Source: DATFVA01 sp963832715
GTDB lineage: Bacteria; Bacteroidota; Ignavibacteria; Ignavibacteriales; Ignavibacteriaceae
Assembly (NCBI GenBank): GCA_963832715.1
Contig: CAWHVB010000008.1
Location: forward strand, 244,072 to 308,071
Length of the DNA: 64,000 bases
Direction: 5' to 3'
Position 1 is the stretch's first letter. Each line of letters opens with the position of its first letter. The notes under the pieces are model-generated. The model was not told the DNA's origin. It saw only the letters and a program-made list of their open reading frames with translations, and ran no database searches. Below, piece after piece: positions 44,848 to 53,955 of the stretch. The position numbers were made by a program, and so were the translations under genes.

Positions 44848-45288
44848 CTAATTTCCAATTAACCATTGTTCAAAACTTAAATTGGTTGTATGGTCGGGAT
44901 AACTCCAGTCAGGTTTTAGACACAGCCCGGTATTGCTTCTCCATATAAAATTTATAGAATCCTTGATATCATTTTTATCTTTAACAACCAGCAGTTGAAT
45001 TTTCCTGTTTTCGAGTGATTTTGTTATAATCTCTGTAATAATATTCTGAGCCGAGAGAGCATTTTTAATTATCTCAATTTGTTTCAGATCATAACTGCCC
45101 CATACAATTCCGTCATTACCGGAGAGAAAATCGTTTTCATCGAATGAAATTAAAATCTCTACATTACTGCCGAAGGGTATCTGTATATTGTTCTCATCCG
45201 TTAAACCAATAAAGCTGATTATCTGATTATCTGAAAGCTCAATTTTGCCCAGATCAGAATAGGTGCCTTTTACTTTTATCGGTTTCAT
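44848..45288 (-). CDS. Hypothetical protein, 146 aa, possible DUF2007-like C-terminus
   Basis: A soluble protein, not firmly recognised. Residues ~1-60 are beta-rich and resemble antitoxin-type DNA-binding or DUF2281-like starts (GTYSDLGKIELSDNQ, SNVEILISFDEN). Residues ~65-115 alternate helix and strand (KQIEIIKNALSAQNIITEIITKS, IQLLVVKDKNDIKDSINFI) like DUF2007 signal-transducing domains. The rest ends in Trp-rich SFEQWLIGN. It lies alone between the S74 gene and the intact hybrid sensor. Confidence 0.5.
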   Translation of the reverse strand: MKPIKVKGTYSDLGKIELSDNQIISFIGLTDENNIQIPFGSNVEILISFDENDFLSGNDGIVWGSYDLKQIEIIKNALSAQNIITEIITKSLENRKIQLLVVKDKNDIKDSINFIWRSNTGLCLKPDWSYPDHTTNLSFEQWLIGN

Positions 45289-45463
45289 AGATTAAAGCCA
45301 TTAATTATGAGCAATTCTTTATGGGAAAGATAAATTTAAGATGAGGCGAATTCCCGTATTATTCACGCAAATGTAAGCACTAATCAGGCAAATCAGTGTG
45401 GAATGCAGATTTTTTCCTGTAAATGGAGAATTAGATTAGGAAAAAGTGTGTGTACCCTGTTTT

Positions 45464-48400
45464 TTAATTTCCGGATTTCCTGTAGGCGGTCGGACTGCAT
45501 CCAAATTGTTTTCTGAAAGCTCGTGCAAAATAGGACTGATCGTTAAAACCGACCTTAAAGCAGATTTCTGTAACATTGCCGGCATTATTCTTTAACAAGT
45601 CCGCTGCACGCTGCAGACGGACTGAATTTATTAATTTTCCTCCGGGCTGATCAATTAATGCGTTAAGTTTTCTGTTCAGCTGCGACATACTCATATTCGT
45701 CTGTCTGGCTAGTATTTCTACATTGAAATTTTCATCATCGAAATGTTTTTCAATTATACCTAAGGTTTTTTCCAGAAAAGCCCGGTCCGATGACACAGCA
45801 GATACTTCTGAGGGTTTTATAATTGTTGATTGGCTGAATTGTTTTCTTAGTTGTTTCCTCTGATCTATTAAATTCCTGATTCTGACTCTTAGTTCCTTTA
45901 AACTAAAGGGTTTTATAAGATATGCGTCAATTCCAGATTCCAATCCCTCTATTTTATCATTGAAACCCGCTTTGGCAGTCAACATTATTATCGGGATGTG
46001 ACTGGTTTTTTCATCACTTCTTATTTTTTTGCTGAACTCGTACCCGTTCATCTTCGGCATCATTACATCAGTAATTATTAAATCCGGAATTTCTCTTTGC
46101 GCATTGAGAATTCCATCCTCACCATTGACTGCTGCAAATACATTGTATTCTTTCTCAAGCTGATCAGTTATATAGGCCCTTACGTCAGAATTATCTTCTA
46201 CCAGCAATATAATTTCTTTGTTTAGACCTCTTTTAATAACATTGGCTAATTTTGTATTGCTTGTTCCGGCGTTTACATTTTCCGGATCATAATCAATAAT
46301 TTGTGATAATGAATTTTCGTTTGGATGATCAGTTAAAAGTTCACTTTCGGGATCATACTTACCCCGCGGCAGCCGGACGATAAATTCAGATCCTTCCCCC
46401 TCTTTGCTGTTAACTGAAATTTTTCCTTTATGAAGCTCAATCAGTTCTTTGGCTAATGCCAGTCCTATCCCAGTTCCTTGGTGCTCCCTGGTCTGCGACC
46501 CGTCTACCTGGTAAAACCTCTCAAAAATTTTAGGAAGTCGATCTGCAGGAATTCCTATACCCGTATCTTTTATTTTTATTTCAACGGTTGATTCATTTGA
46601 TGCAGCTACTTCAACTTTTATATGTCCATTTCCTCCGGTGAACTTAAAAGCATTCGATATAAGGTTATAAAATATCTTTTCCATTTTATCCGGATCAAAG
46701 ATGACCGGTAAATTTTCGAATTCGGAATAAAATGATAATTTTATTTTTTTGAATTCAGCCAGGGATTCGAATGAATAGAAAAGGCTTTTAAGGAAAGAAA
46801 CAATATTATGGGATTCTGCATTCAGTTCCAGGCTGCCCGACTCAATTTTGGAGATATCCAGAAGCTGGTTAATCAAAGTCAGCAGCCTCCTGGCATTCCT
46901 GTTGGCTACCTGCAGTTTCCCTTTTTCTTTGACCTTAATGTCAGAAGACATAACACTGTCAACCTGGCCAAGTATTAAAGAAAGGGGTGTTCTGAACTCG
47001 TGGGAGATGTTTGCGAAGAAACGGGATTTCATCTCACTCAGCTCCTTATACCTGAAGGATTCTATTGTCTCTAATTCCAGGCTGTGTTTCCACTGCTGCC
47101 TGTTCAGTTCATATCGTCTTAAAGCATACAGCAAAGTGATGATCAGCAGGAAATATAATCCGTAAGCCCAGCTGCTTAACCACCAGGGAGGAGTTATTAA
47201 TATATTCAGGGCTGCAATGTTCTTATTCCAGATGCCGTCGCTGTTCGTACCTTTTACTTTAAGAACATATTCACCAGGGTCAAGACCTGTAAATGTCATC
47301 TCCCTTCTGGTGCCGAGCTGTATCCAGTTATCGCTAAATCCTTCAAGTTTATATTCAAACCGGTTCTTTGACGGAGCATAATAATCGAGCACTGCAAATT
47401 CCAGCGAAAAATTGTTCTGGTTGTATGCGAGTGTTATACTGTCGGTATCAGATATTACTCTCCTGAGAACAGAACCTGAGTCCTTTGCGGTAACTGATTT
47501 ACTGAAGAGTTTGAAGTCAGTAAAAACAACATTCGCCGAAGAGTTTTTACCCGCAACCTGTCCAGGGTAAAAATAATTGAAGCCGTTTATGCCGCCGAAA
47601 AACATTTCGCCGGATCTGCTTTTGAAGAATGCCCCTGTATTAAATTCATTACTCTGCAGGCCGTCGTGTACATCATAATTTATGAACTGTTTTGTCCCGG
47701 GATTAAATTTGGACAATCCCTTATTTGTACTCAACCACAAATTGCCCTCACTATCGGGGAGGACGCCGTACACCACGTTGTCAGGCAGTCCGTCTTCGGT
47801 CATAAAATGTCTGCAGGTCCCGGTTTTTTTATCGAAGAGGTTCAAGCCTCCGCCTTTTGTTCCGATCCACAGTTTTTCATCCGGAGCAGCGGGATCGGGA
47901 CAAATGCACAAGGTAGAATTGGAGTAAAGACTGTTTTTATCCGCCGGATTATTTCTGAAATAAGTAAACTTTCCGGATTCTTTATCGAAGCTTATTAATC
48001 CCAGGTTTGAGGTTAACCATATGAAACCCTCTTTATCCTCATACATCTGAGTTGTGCCGCCGAGGGAAGGATCAACATTATACATGTAAGAAATAAACTG
48101 ACCGGTGTGTATATCAATCAGCTTACTTAAATAATAATTTCCGGCAACCCAGATAACACCCGAATGATCTTCGAGCATGCCGGAAACGGCACGATCATGA
48201 CGGGGAACAGGAATAAACGGCGCCGGTTCATCAGTTTTGATATTTATACGACCCAGTCCCCGGTAATTATCAAACCACAGATACCCGTTTCTATCCTCCA
48301 TTAATGGATAACCGCGGGCGTAGCCTGTATTGTTATCATAAGGCGGTTCATCATAAACTTTAAAACGACCGGTCTGCATATTCCAGTTAAAAAGCACCGC

Positions 48401-49549
48401 ACCTCCTATGAACCACAGATTTTTCCGGGAATCCTGATAAATAGTGCGGATGCTCTGGTCATTAGAACGCAGCAATATTTCATTGGGAAAAGATTTAAAC
48501 CTTTTCGATTCAGGGAAATAGGTATAAATACCGTAGGCATTCGTTCCCATCCAGATATCCCCTGCTTTGTCAGAACATATAGAAGCGACGCCGCCCCGTA
48601 ACGGAAAACCGGGGTATTTGTAAAGATAATCGTAAGTTTTATTATGAATGTTGAACACAACAAGTCTTCCATGGTCGCTCATCCATAAGTTTCCATCGCG
48701 ATCTCCTGCAGCGGCAAAGATAAAACCATTTGTATCAGTTATCCTGGGATAGCTGGTATAATGCCTGCTGTACCTGTTGAACTGAATTAAATTTGATGCG
48801 GTAAATATCCACAAAGTACTGTCGCTGTTAACCAGAATTTTCTGAACCCCGGGGAGATATTTATTTTTCGCAGTGGTATCAGCGAATGAAAAATGTTCAA
48901 AATCTTTTTTATTTCCAGCGGGCAGCTTGTCCATACCGAAATCATTACCCACCCACACATTGTTGTCATTATCGGCAGCAATTGACCTGATCTTATCATT
49001 GCTTAAACTGGCAGGCAATTCAGGCTGATGTTCATAATGGGTAAACCGAAAATTAGATTTTTCGATATCAGTACCCCTGATCATAAAAAGTCCAGTATGT
49101 AAAGTACCTATCCAGATATTTGATTCTTTATCCTCGGCAATGCATGTAATAAAGGGGAAAGAGGGCGGAATTTTCCTGAACTTCTCTGTCCGGGTGTCCA
49201 TCAGGTCTACCGCACCTTCGATGTATGTCCCTATCCAGAGTAATCCTCTGCTGTCCTCAAAGATGACTGCTCTAGAATTGCCGGAGATTGATGTGGAATC
49301 GTAGGGATCATTAGTGAAGACGGTAAAGGAATACCCGTCGTATTTATTTAATCCGTTAAGGGTCCCGAACCACAGAAAGCCCCTGCTGTCCTGTGTGATA
49401 GCCAGAGGGTAATTCTGTGAGAGCCCGTCATCAATGGTAAGATGTTTAAACACCTTTTCCGGGGAGGAAATGGATACATCATTTTTTTCCTGTGCCCGCG
49501 CCTGGTAACAAAAGCACATTAAAAAGACCAGACACCAAAAGTATTTCAC
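45464..49549 (-). CDS. Hybrid two-component system protein (propeller sensor, kinase, receiver, AraC regulator), intact
   Basis: A 1361-residue one-protein signalling system. It starts at a GTG at 49549 with GGAG at 7-base spacing. Order of parts: signal peptide; ~14 reg_prop repeats (~30-720); Y_Y_Y domain (FEYKLEGFSDNWIQLGTRRE); membrane helix (WAYGLYFLLIITLLYALRR); HisKA with phospho-His ~850 (ISHEFRTPLSL); HATPase_c with GTGIGLALAKE; receiver ~1114-1230 with Asp ~1161 in IITDVMMPKMNG; and AraC HTH ~1270-1361 (VTEICFKVGFNDQSYFARAFRKQFG). It probably senses glycans or surface cues and regulates transcription. It is closely similar to the split paralogue at 38064-42168. Confidence 0.95.
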   Translation of the reverse strand: MKYFWCLVFLMCFCYQARAQEKNDVSISSPEKVFKHLTIDDGLSQNYPLAITQDSRGFLWFGTLNGLNKYDGYSFTVFTNDPYDSTSISGNSRAVIFEDSRGLLWIGTYIEGAVDLMDTRTEKFRKIPPSFPFITCIAEDKESNIWIGTLHTGLFMIRGTDIEKSNFRFTHYEHQPELPASLSNDKIRSIAADNDNNVWVGNDFGMDKLPAGNKKDFEHFSFADTTAKNKYLPGVQKILVNSDSTLWIFTASNLIQFNRYSRHYTSYPRITDTNGFIFAAAGDRDGNLWMSDHGRLVVFNIHNKTYDYLYKYPGFPLRGGVASICSDKAGDIWMGTNAYGIYTYFPESKRFKSFPNEILLRSNDQSIRTIYQDSRKNLWFIGGAVLFNWNMQTGRFKVYDEPPYDNNTGYARGYPLMEDRNGYLWFDNYRGLGRINIKTDEPAPFIPVPRHDRAVSGMLEDHSGVIWVAGNYYLSKLIDIHTGQFISYMYNVDPSLGGTTQMYEDKEGFIWLTSNLGLISFDKESGKFTYFRNNPADKNSLYSNSTLCICPDPAAPDEKLWIGTKGGGLNLFDKKTGTCRHFMTEDGLPDNVVYGVLPDSEGNLWLSTNKGLSKFNPGTKQFINYDVHDGLQSNEFNTGAFFKSRSGEMFFGGINGFNYFYPGQVAGKNSSANVVFTDFKLFSKSVTAKDSGSVLRRVISDTDSITLAYNQNNFSLEFAVLDYYAPSKNRFEYKLEGFSDNWIQLGTRREMTFTGLDPGEYVLKVKGTNSDGIWNKNIAALNILITPPWWLSSWAYGLYFLLIITLLYALRRYELNRQQWKHSLELETIESFRYKELSEMKSRFFANISHEFRTPLSLILGQVDSVMSSDIKVKEKGKLQVANRNARRLLTLINQLLDISKIESGSLELNAESHNIVSFLKSLFYSFESLAEFKKIKLSFYSEFENLPVIFDPDKMEKIFYNLISNAFKFTGGNGHIKVEVAASNESTVEIKIKDTGIGIPADRLPKIFERFYQVDGSQTREHQGTGIGLALAKELIELHKGKISVNSKEGEGSEFIVRLPRGKYDPESELLTDHPNENSLSQIIDYDPENVNAGTSNTKLANVIKRGLNKEIILLVEDNSDVRAYITDQLEKEYNVFAAVNGEDGILNAQREIPDLIITDVMMPKMNGYEFSKKIRSDEKTSHIPIIMLTAKAGFNDKIEGLESGIDAYLIKPFSLKELRVRIRNLIDQRKQLRKQFSQSTIIKPSEVSAVSSDRAFLEKTLGIIEKHFDDENFNVEILARQTNMSMSQLNRKLNALIDQPGGKLINSVRLQRAADLLKNNAGNVTEICFKVGFNDQSYFARAFRKQFGCSPTAYRKSGN

Positions 49550-49723
49550 ACAGTTTCTCCAGACAGAATAATGAGTTTATTTTGAAAATAGAGGATATGG
49601 AGGGTTGGTTGAACATAGTCATATAGGGGATTAAATCAAAGTATTATGCTGAATTTTTTATTTTTAGGGATATGGATGATGTTACAGGAGCCGGGGGGCG
49701 AGAGGGTTGAAAATCTTCTTACC

Positions 49724-50422
49724 TTACCCCTGGTAAAGAAGGTATACGCCGCCGAGTATAACAAGTATTCCGCAAACCCTTTTTGTCCATAATACTGCAC
49801 GGGATTTTTCACTCCAGTTCAGATATTTCTGCACTTTAGATGTTAATGTTCCGGCACCGACAATTACGGAGCAGTGACCTATGCCGAATGCCGAAAGAAA
49901 TATTACAGCAAGAAAATAATTTGTCTGCGCAGTTTGAAATACAACTCCCAGCACCGGCGCCATAAATGCAAAAGTACAAGGACCCAAAGCAAGGCCGAAC
50001 AAAAGTCCAAGTACTAATGCTGCAAGGAGTCCCCTGGACCCGGGCCTCCTCAGCAGGGCATTGTTCCAGTCGAATTTAATTATGTCAAAAAGATAGAGTC
50101 CTGCAAGGAAGAAAATACCCGCAACCAAATAATTGCCTGTGCTGCCTATGTCGCCCATCAGCCTTCCCATCGAAGCTGTAATAACCCCGATCAATGCAAT
50201 CGTGATGAGGATGCCTGCAGAGAAGATCAGAGAGATATTAAAGGTCCTCGCCGCAGAAATTCTCCCCTGTGAACTGATAAACCCTACCACGAGAGGTATG
50301 CTCGAAAGGTGGCACGGGGACAGAAGTATCGAAAGTATTCCCCAGCCGAAGGAAGCCGTAACCGCTATCCAGGCAGCGCCCGACATAGCTTCATACAGGG
50401 CGGTGAAAATACCTTCTATCAT
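49724..50422 (-). CDS. CcdA-type cytochrome c biogenesis / thiol-disulfide transport protein
   Basis: A 232-residue membrane protein with six hydrophobic segments (for example WAIVTAS..LLSPCHLSSIPLVVGFI, LLAALVLGLLFGLALGPCTFAFMAPVLGVVF, VCGILVILGGVYLLY). The two conserved Cys, in SPCHLS and GPCTFA, are the reducing pair that moves electrons from cytoplasmic thioredoxin across the membrane. It is the last gene of the ArsR operon, 1 bp after a periplasmic-type thioredoxin, which is its likely partner. Confidence 0.88.
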   Translation of the reverse strand: MIEGIFTALYEAMSGAAWIAVTASFGWGILSILLSPCHLSSIPLVVGFISSQGRISAARTFNISLIFSAGILITIALIGVITASMGRLMGDIGSTGNYLVAGIFFLAGLYLFDIIKFDWNNALLRRPGSRGLLAALVLGLLFGLALGPCTFAFMAPVLGVVFQTAQTNYFLAVIFLSAFGIGHCSVIVGAGTLTSKVQKYLNWSEKSRAVLWTKRVCGILVILGGVYLLYQG

Positions 50423-50423
50423 T

Positions 50424-50807
50424 TTACCCCTTCCTGTTTTTTGGTTTCAGTCCTTTTGCTTCCAGAATTTTATCTATTTCCTCCCCGGGATAATATCCTT
50501 CGTGCCGGTGAAATTCCTTTCCGTCAGCATCAAGGAAAACCTGCGTGGGGATTAGTCTTATTCCGTATTTCTGCGCGTAATGCTTCTGCTCAGTTTTCCA
50601 TACATCATAGAAGACCACTTTGATCTGATCGCCGTACTTCTCCTCTACAGCTTTCATAACCGACTGCATCTGCCTGCATGGAACACAATTAACCGATCCG
50701 AGCTCGATGAACGTCACTTTCACTTTGCTGTCATCCGCGGTTTTCTTTTGCGCTGAGGCCGGTACAGTAACAAGCAGCATTACCGCAGCCAGAATAATTT
50801 TTATCAT
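50424..50807 (-). CDS. Secreted thioredoxin-family protein
   Basis: A 127-residue protein with a short signal peptide (LAAVMLLVTVPASAQ). The thioredoxin fold covers ~30-120 with the active site NCVPCRQMQSVM (CxxC) and cis-Pro in IRLIPTQVF. It most likely shuttles electrons from the adjacent CcdA protein to periplasmic targets. Its start overlaps the upstream small thioredoxin gene by 4 bp (ATGA), so the two are translationally coupled. Confidence 0.9.
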   Translation of the reverse strand: MIKIILAAVMLLVTVPASAQKKTADDSKVKVTFIELGSVNCVPCRQMQSVMKAVEEKYGDQIKVVFYDVWKTEQKHYAQKYGIRLIPTQVFLDADGKEFHRHEGYYPGEEIDKILEAKGLKPKNRKG

Positions 50808-51046
50808 GACATATTCTCCTTAAGCCAGGTTATAATCTGATCATCCTTCGGGATCACCCCGTAGCTTTTCACTTTTTCATTTATCACCAGTCCCGGCGTC
50901 ATCATAATTCCGTAGTTCACAATTTCAGTCAGATCAGTAACCTTTTCAACTTCTGCATCAATATTGTTCAGCTGTACAAGCGCCCTTACCTTGCTCTCAA
51001 GGGTAAGGCATTTTTTACAGCCCGTTCCCAGTATTTTTATTATCAT
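50804..51046 (-). CDS. MTH895-like small thioredoxin (redox-active disulfide protein), copy 1
   Basis: An 80-residue cytoplasmic mini-thioredoxin. The active pair is in GTGCKKCLTLE near the N-terminus, followed by the second half of the fold with MMTPGLVINEKVKSYG (cis-Pro). Proteins of this type often sit beside ArsP/DUF318 permeases. A second copy is at 51701-51946. The gene is 2 bp after the 215-residue protein gene and overlaps the next gene by 4 bp. Confidence 0.85.
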   Translation of the reverse strand: MIIKILGTGCKKCLTLESKVRALVQLNNIDAEVEKVTDLTEIVNYGIMMTPGLVINEKVKSYGVIPKDDQIITWLKENMS

Positions 51047-51048
51047 TT

Positions 51049-51696
51049 TTATATCCCTGCTTTCTGATAATCTTTTAATTTATCAATCATTTTTTCGTCA
51101 TATTCAATTTTGTATAATAGAGTATTGTCGGCGTTAAACACAAGAACAGAGGGAGTGAACCAGGCTTCATACTTTATCTGCAGATCGTTATGTTCATAGG
51201 CATCAATTATCCAGTAATCATATTTATCGCCATTCTCCTTAACAAAATTCATAATGTCAATTGTCTGATCCTTACACATCTGAAGCGTACACCAGCACGA
51301 CATTGAGGTACTGAAAAGAATAATTTTTGTCCCGGGAAGAGTTAAAAATTTATCCCGGCCGTAATCATAAAAAATATTGCTGAACTGCAGGTACCACCGG
51401 TTGAAAAGAAACATTGCCGAATCCGCGGAAATGCTTTTCGATTCCGATTCCAGCTGAGTAAAACTATCTCTTAAGCTGTCCAATGCCGCCGGCGCGATCT
51501 TATATGTACTTTCAGCTTCTGCCTGATCAATTTCAGAAAAGAGTGCAGTCCGCAGCCCTTCAAATTCAATATTCGATTTTGGGTTATCTCTGTAGTTTAA
51601 AAAAATGTCACAGGCTTTTTCCTGTATTGATTCATACAGCTGTGCAAAACAGGCTGAAGAAGAGAGGAGCAGGCATAACAGGATCAGTCTTTTCAT
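51049..51696 (-). CDS. Secreted thioredoxin-like protein with CWCTLQMC motif
   Basis: A 215-residue exported protein with a signal peptide (LLCLLLSSSACFAQ). The N-terminal half (~25-120) is helical with no recognised family. The C-terminal half (~125-215) looks like a thioredoxin fold: KIILFSTSMSCWCTLQMCKDQT with three Cys in place of the usual CxxC, then WIIDAYEHND and FTPSVLVFNADNTLLYKIEYDE with cis-Pro. It may be a thiol reductase or metal/metalloid-binding protein specific to this operon. It sits between the two small thioredoxin genes with gaps of 2-4 bp. Confidence 0.7.
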   Translation of the reverse strand: MKRLILLCLLLSSSACFAQLYESIQEKACDIFLNYRDNPKSNIEFEGLRTALFSEIDQAEAESTYKIAPAALDSLRDSFTQLESESKSISADSAMFLFNRWYLQFSNIFYDYGRDKFLTLPGTKIILFSTSMSCWCTLQMCKDQTIDIMNFVKENGDKYDYWIIDAYEHNDLQIKYEAWFTPSVLVFNADNTLLYKIEYDEKMIDKLKDYQKAGI

Positions 51697-51700
51697 AAAT

Positions 51701-51946
51701 TTAATTGGCTATGTCTGTCAGCCAGTGGACCAGTGTTGATTTTGTCGGGATCTTGCCCTGGCTTAAAACTTTGCCGTTTACTATAAGACCCGGGGTCATC
51801 ATTATGCCCAGGTCGGCATACTTGTTAAGATCCGTTACTTTTTCAAAGACGGCTTCAATATTATTTTCTGCTGCGGTTTCCCTGCATAAAGCCTCAAGCT
51901 TATGACAGTTGGGACAGCCGCCGCCGACTATTTTTATGTTCAGCAT
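51701..51946 (-). CDS. MTH895-like small thioredoxin, copy 2
   Basis: An 81-residue cytoplasmic mini-thioredoxin with active pair GGGCPNCHKLE and the cis-Pro region MMTPGLIVNGKVLSQG. It is the gene right after the permease (24 bp), the usual position of this family. It resembles the copy at 50804-51046 but differs enough to be an old duplication. Probable role: deliver reducing equivalents to the permease or to its substrate. Confidence 0.87.
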   Translation of the reverse strand: MLNIKIVGGGCPNCHKLEALCRETAAENNIEAVFEKVTDLNKYADLGIMMTPGLIVNGKVLSQGKIPTKSTLVHWLTDIAN

Positions 51947-51970
51947 TTCTCCACCTTTTTTATTTAATTG

Positions 51971-53275
51971 TTAAAACAAACTTCCGTAAATGAGTCCTGT
52001 TGCTGTAGCCATTATAACTACCAGCGTAACGTACACTACCGTTTTCTGGGTTCCGATGACGCTCCGGATGACGAGCATATTGGGAAGCGACAAGGCAGGA
52101 CCCGCAAGCAGCAGTGCAAGGGCAGGACCCTTCCCCATACCGCTGTTAATCAATCCCTGCAGAATCGGTATCTCCGTAAGCGTTGCGAAATACATAAATG
52201 CACCGGTTATCGACGCAAAGAAATTCGAGAATAATGAATTGCCTCCCACAAGTCCCGAAATCCATTCATTGGGAATTATTCCGCCGCTTCCGTTATTCGA
52301 ACCAAGTAAAAACCCGGCAACTAGAACCCCGGCACCGAGAAGAGGCATAATCTGCTTCGTAAATCCCCACGTTTCCCCGAGCCACTCATTGGCTTCATCC
52401 CTGGAAAATGTTAAGATTATCGTAGTAGCAATCACCGCGGCAACAAATGGAATTACCGGATGCTCATAAAAAATAACTGCAGATAAAATCACCGCCGCCG
52501 TTCCGATCACCACGTAAATCTTTTTAACTTTTATTATGTACGCCATCGAAAGAGCAAACCCTATCCCGAACAGCGCGGTAATGAACCACTTACCCGCAAA
52601 CATAAAATACCAGAATCCGTGAGTTTCGCCGGAAGGTTTTCCCCAGTTAACGAATACAAGAATAGCAACGAGTATAAAAAAGTGAAGTGCTGTCTGCCAG
52701 AAAGGTCTTGTTTCCTCAACTTCGGGCATGGCCAGCTGATTATTTTCCTTTTCTTTTTCCTCTTTCCTGTATATGAAAGCCATGACCAGACCGATAATCA
52801 CACTGAAGGAAACTGCTCCCACAATCCTCGCAATGCCGAGTTCCATTCCCAGCACCCTTGCAGTCAGAATTATTGCAAGAATATTTATGGCCGGACCCGA
52901 ATAAAGAAAAGCGATTGCTGGCCCAAGTCCAGCGCCTCTTTTGTGAATCGATGAAAAAAGCGGCAGTACCGTGCAGGAGCATACCGCGAGGATCGTACCC
53001 GAAACAGATGCAACAGTATACGCCTTCCACTTAGATGCGCGGGCCCCGAAATACTTTATTACAGAGGCCTGGCTTACAAAAACCGCAATAACGCCGGCGA
53101 TAAAAAACGCAGGCACCAGGCAGAGCAGGACGTGTTCCTGTGCGTACCATTTAGCAAGTGCAAAAGCTTCAATTACTGATCTCTTAAAAGATTCATTTTC
53201 TATCGGCAGGTAGTATGCAAATAGAAAGAATCCGAGTATCCACAGAAAAGGTTTGTATTGATCTCTCCAGTTCAA
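51971..53275 (-). CDS. ArsP/DUF318-type permease
   Basis: A 434-residue membrane protein with about ten hydrophobic segments. It has the signature of the DUF318/ArsP_1 permease family: SVSGTILAVCSCTVLPLF with a Cys pair, SGPAINILAI and later PALALLLAGPALSLPN. ArsP exports trivalent organoarsenicals; others in the family have unknown substrates. The start codon is TTG (53275), with GGGGGAA just upstream. It follows arsR by 21 bp and is the first transported-substrate gene of the operon. Confidence 0.88.
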   Translation of the reverse strand: MNWRDQYKPFLWILGFFLFAYYLPIENESFKRSVIEAFALAKWYAQEHVLLCLVPAFFIAGVIAVFVSQASVIKYFGARASKWKAYTVASVSGTILAVCSCTVLPLFSSIHKRGAGLGPAIAFLYSGPAINILAIILTARVLGMELGIARIVGAVSFSVIIGLVMAFIYRKEEKEKENNQLAMPEVEETRPFWQTALHFFILVAILVFVNWGKPSGETHGFWYFMFAGKWFITALFGIGFALSMAYIIKVKKIYVVIGTAAVILSAVIFYEHPVIPFVAAVIATTIILTFSRDEANEWLGETWGFTKQIMPLLGAGVLVAGFLLGSNNGSGGIIPNEWISGLVGGNSLFSNFFASITGAFMYFATLTEIPILQGLINSGMGKGPALALLLAGPALSLPNMLVIRSVIGTQKTVVYVTLVVIMATATGLIYGSLF

Positions 53276-53296
53276 AATTCCCCCGGGTCTCTGAAA

Positions 53297-53608
53297 TTAT
53301 CCCAGAATTTTTACTTTATTAGTTACTGCTTTGCGTGCAACCAGTCCGGCTGTTTTAAGAATATCAAATATCCTTTCATCGGCTATCTTGTAATTAACAC
53401 GAAGTCCGTCTTTCCAGGAAACAACAATTTCCTGCTGGACGAGGATCTTCATGTGCCGTGAAAGGTTAGACTGCTCTAGTCCCAATGCGGGACCAATCTC
53501 GCAGCTGCACTTTATTCCGTCCATCAGAAATTCCACTATGCGTATCCTGTTCGGGTGTGCAAGGGCGGTTAAAATGCCGGCTTTCAATTCTTCCTGGGTA
53601 CTTTGCAA
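53297..53608 (-). CDS. ArsR-family transcriptional regulator
   Basis: A 103-residue winged-helix repressor. ALAHPNRIRIVEFLMDG leads to a metal-binding style ...KCSCEIG motif (Cys pair CxC in the recognition helix region, the classic As/Sb-binding place), then LGLEQSNLSRHMKIL and the wing VSWKDGLRVNYKIAD. The start is TTG at 53608; an in-frame TAA upstream excludes a longer form. A perfect palindrome 28 bp upstream is its likely operator. It should repress the whole minus-strand operon down to 49724 until a trivalent metalloid or thiol stress releases it. Confidence 0.88.
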   Translation of the reverse strand: MQSTQEELKAGILTALAHPNRIRIVEFLMDGIKCSCEIGPALGLEQSNLSRHMKILVQQEIVVSWKDGLRVNYKIADERIFDILKTAGLVARKAVTNKVKILG

Positions 53609-53635
53609 AACAGATCCATCTCTTTATTTAATTTG

Positions 53636-53661
53636 ACTATATGAGCAACTACTCATATAGT
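53636..53661 (-). promoter_or_regulatory. Palindromic ArsR operator
   Basis: A perfect 10-bp inverted repeat ACTATATGAG / CTCATATAGT (53636-53645 with 53652-53661), spaced by 6 bases, lies 28 bp before the arsR start codon. Size and spacing fit a dimeric ArsR binding site. No other gene uses this region, so autoregulation of the operon is expected. Confidence 0.8.
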
Positions 53662-53794
53662 GTGCCGGACAAATTCCCTTCTTTTCTCCAAAATTCGCAG
53701 TAAAACAAGTGTATTGCATTCTTATTTGCAGGAAATATACTATCCCCATTCCCATTTTCGGCCATTTCTCACCCTCCAACCATTCACACATTCA

Positions 53795-53825
53795 ACCTGC
53801 CTGCCGAAGTGAAACTTAGGCAGGT
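53795..53825. repeat. ACCTGCCT / AGGCAGGT hairpin
   Basis: An 8-bp inverted repeat (53795-53802 with 53818-53825) with a 15-base loop, in the gap between arsR and the serine hydrolase gene. Related CCTGCCTG text occurs at ~26435 and ~55550, so it may belong to a dispersed intergenic repeat. The rest of the gap 53662-53955 has no gene. Confidence 0.45.
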
Positions 53826-53955
53826 CACTCAATCTCTGGTCTTCTCATCTTCTTAATTTCGTAACTTTATCAAAGACGGCGCAGCCGTTCCTTGCGTCCT
53901 TTCCTCAGCGCCTCCGCGGTGAACCTTCTAAACTTCTCTTCCATCCCAAGTCATC

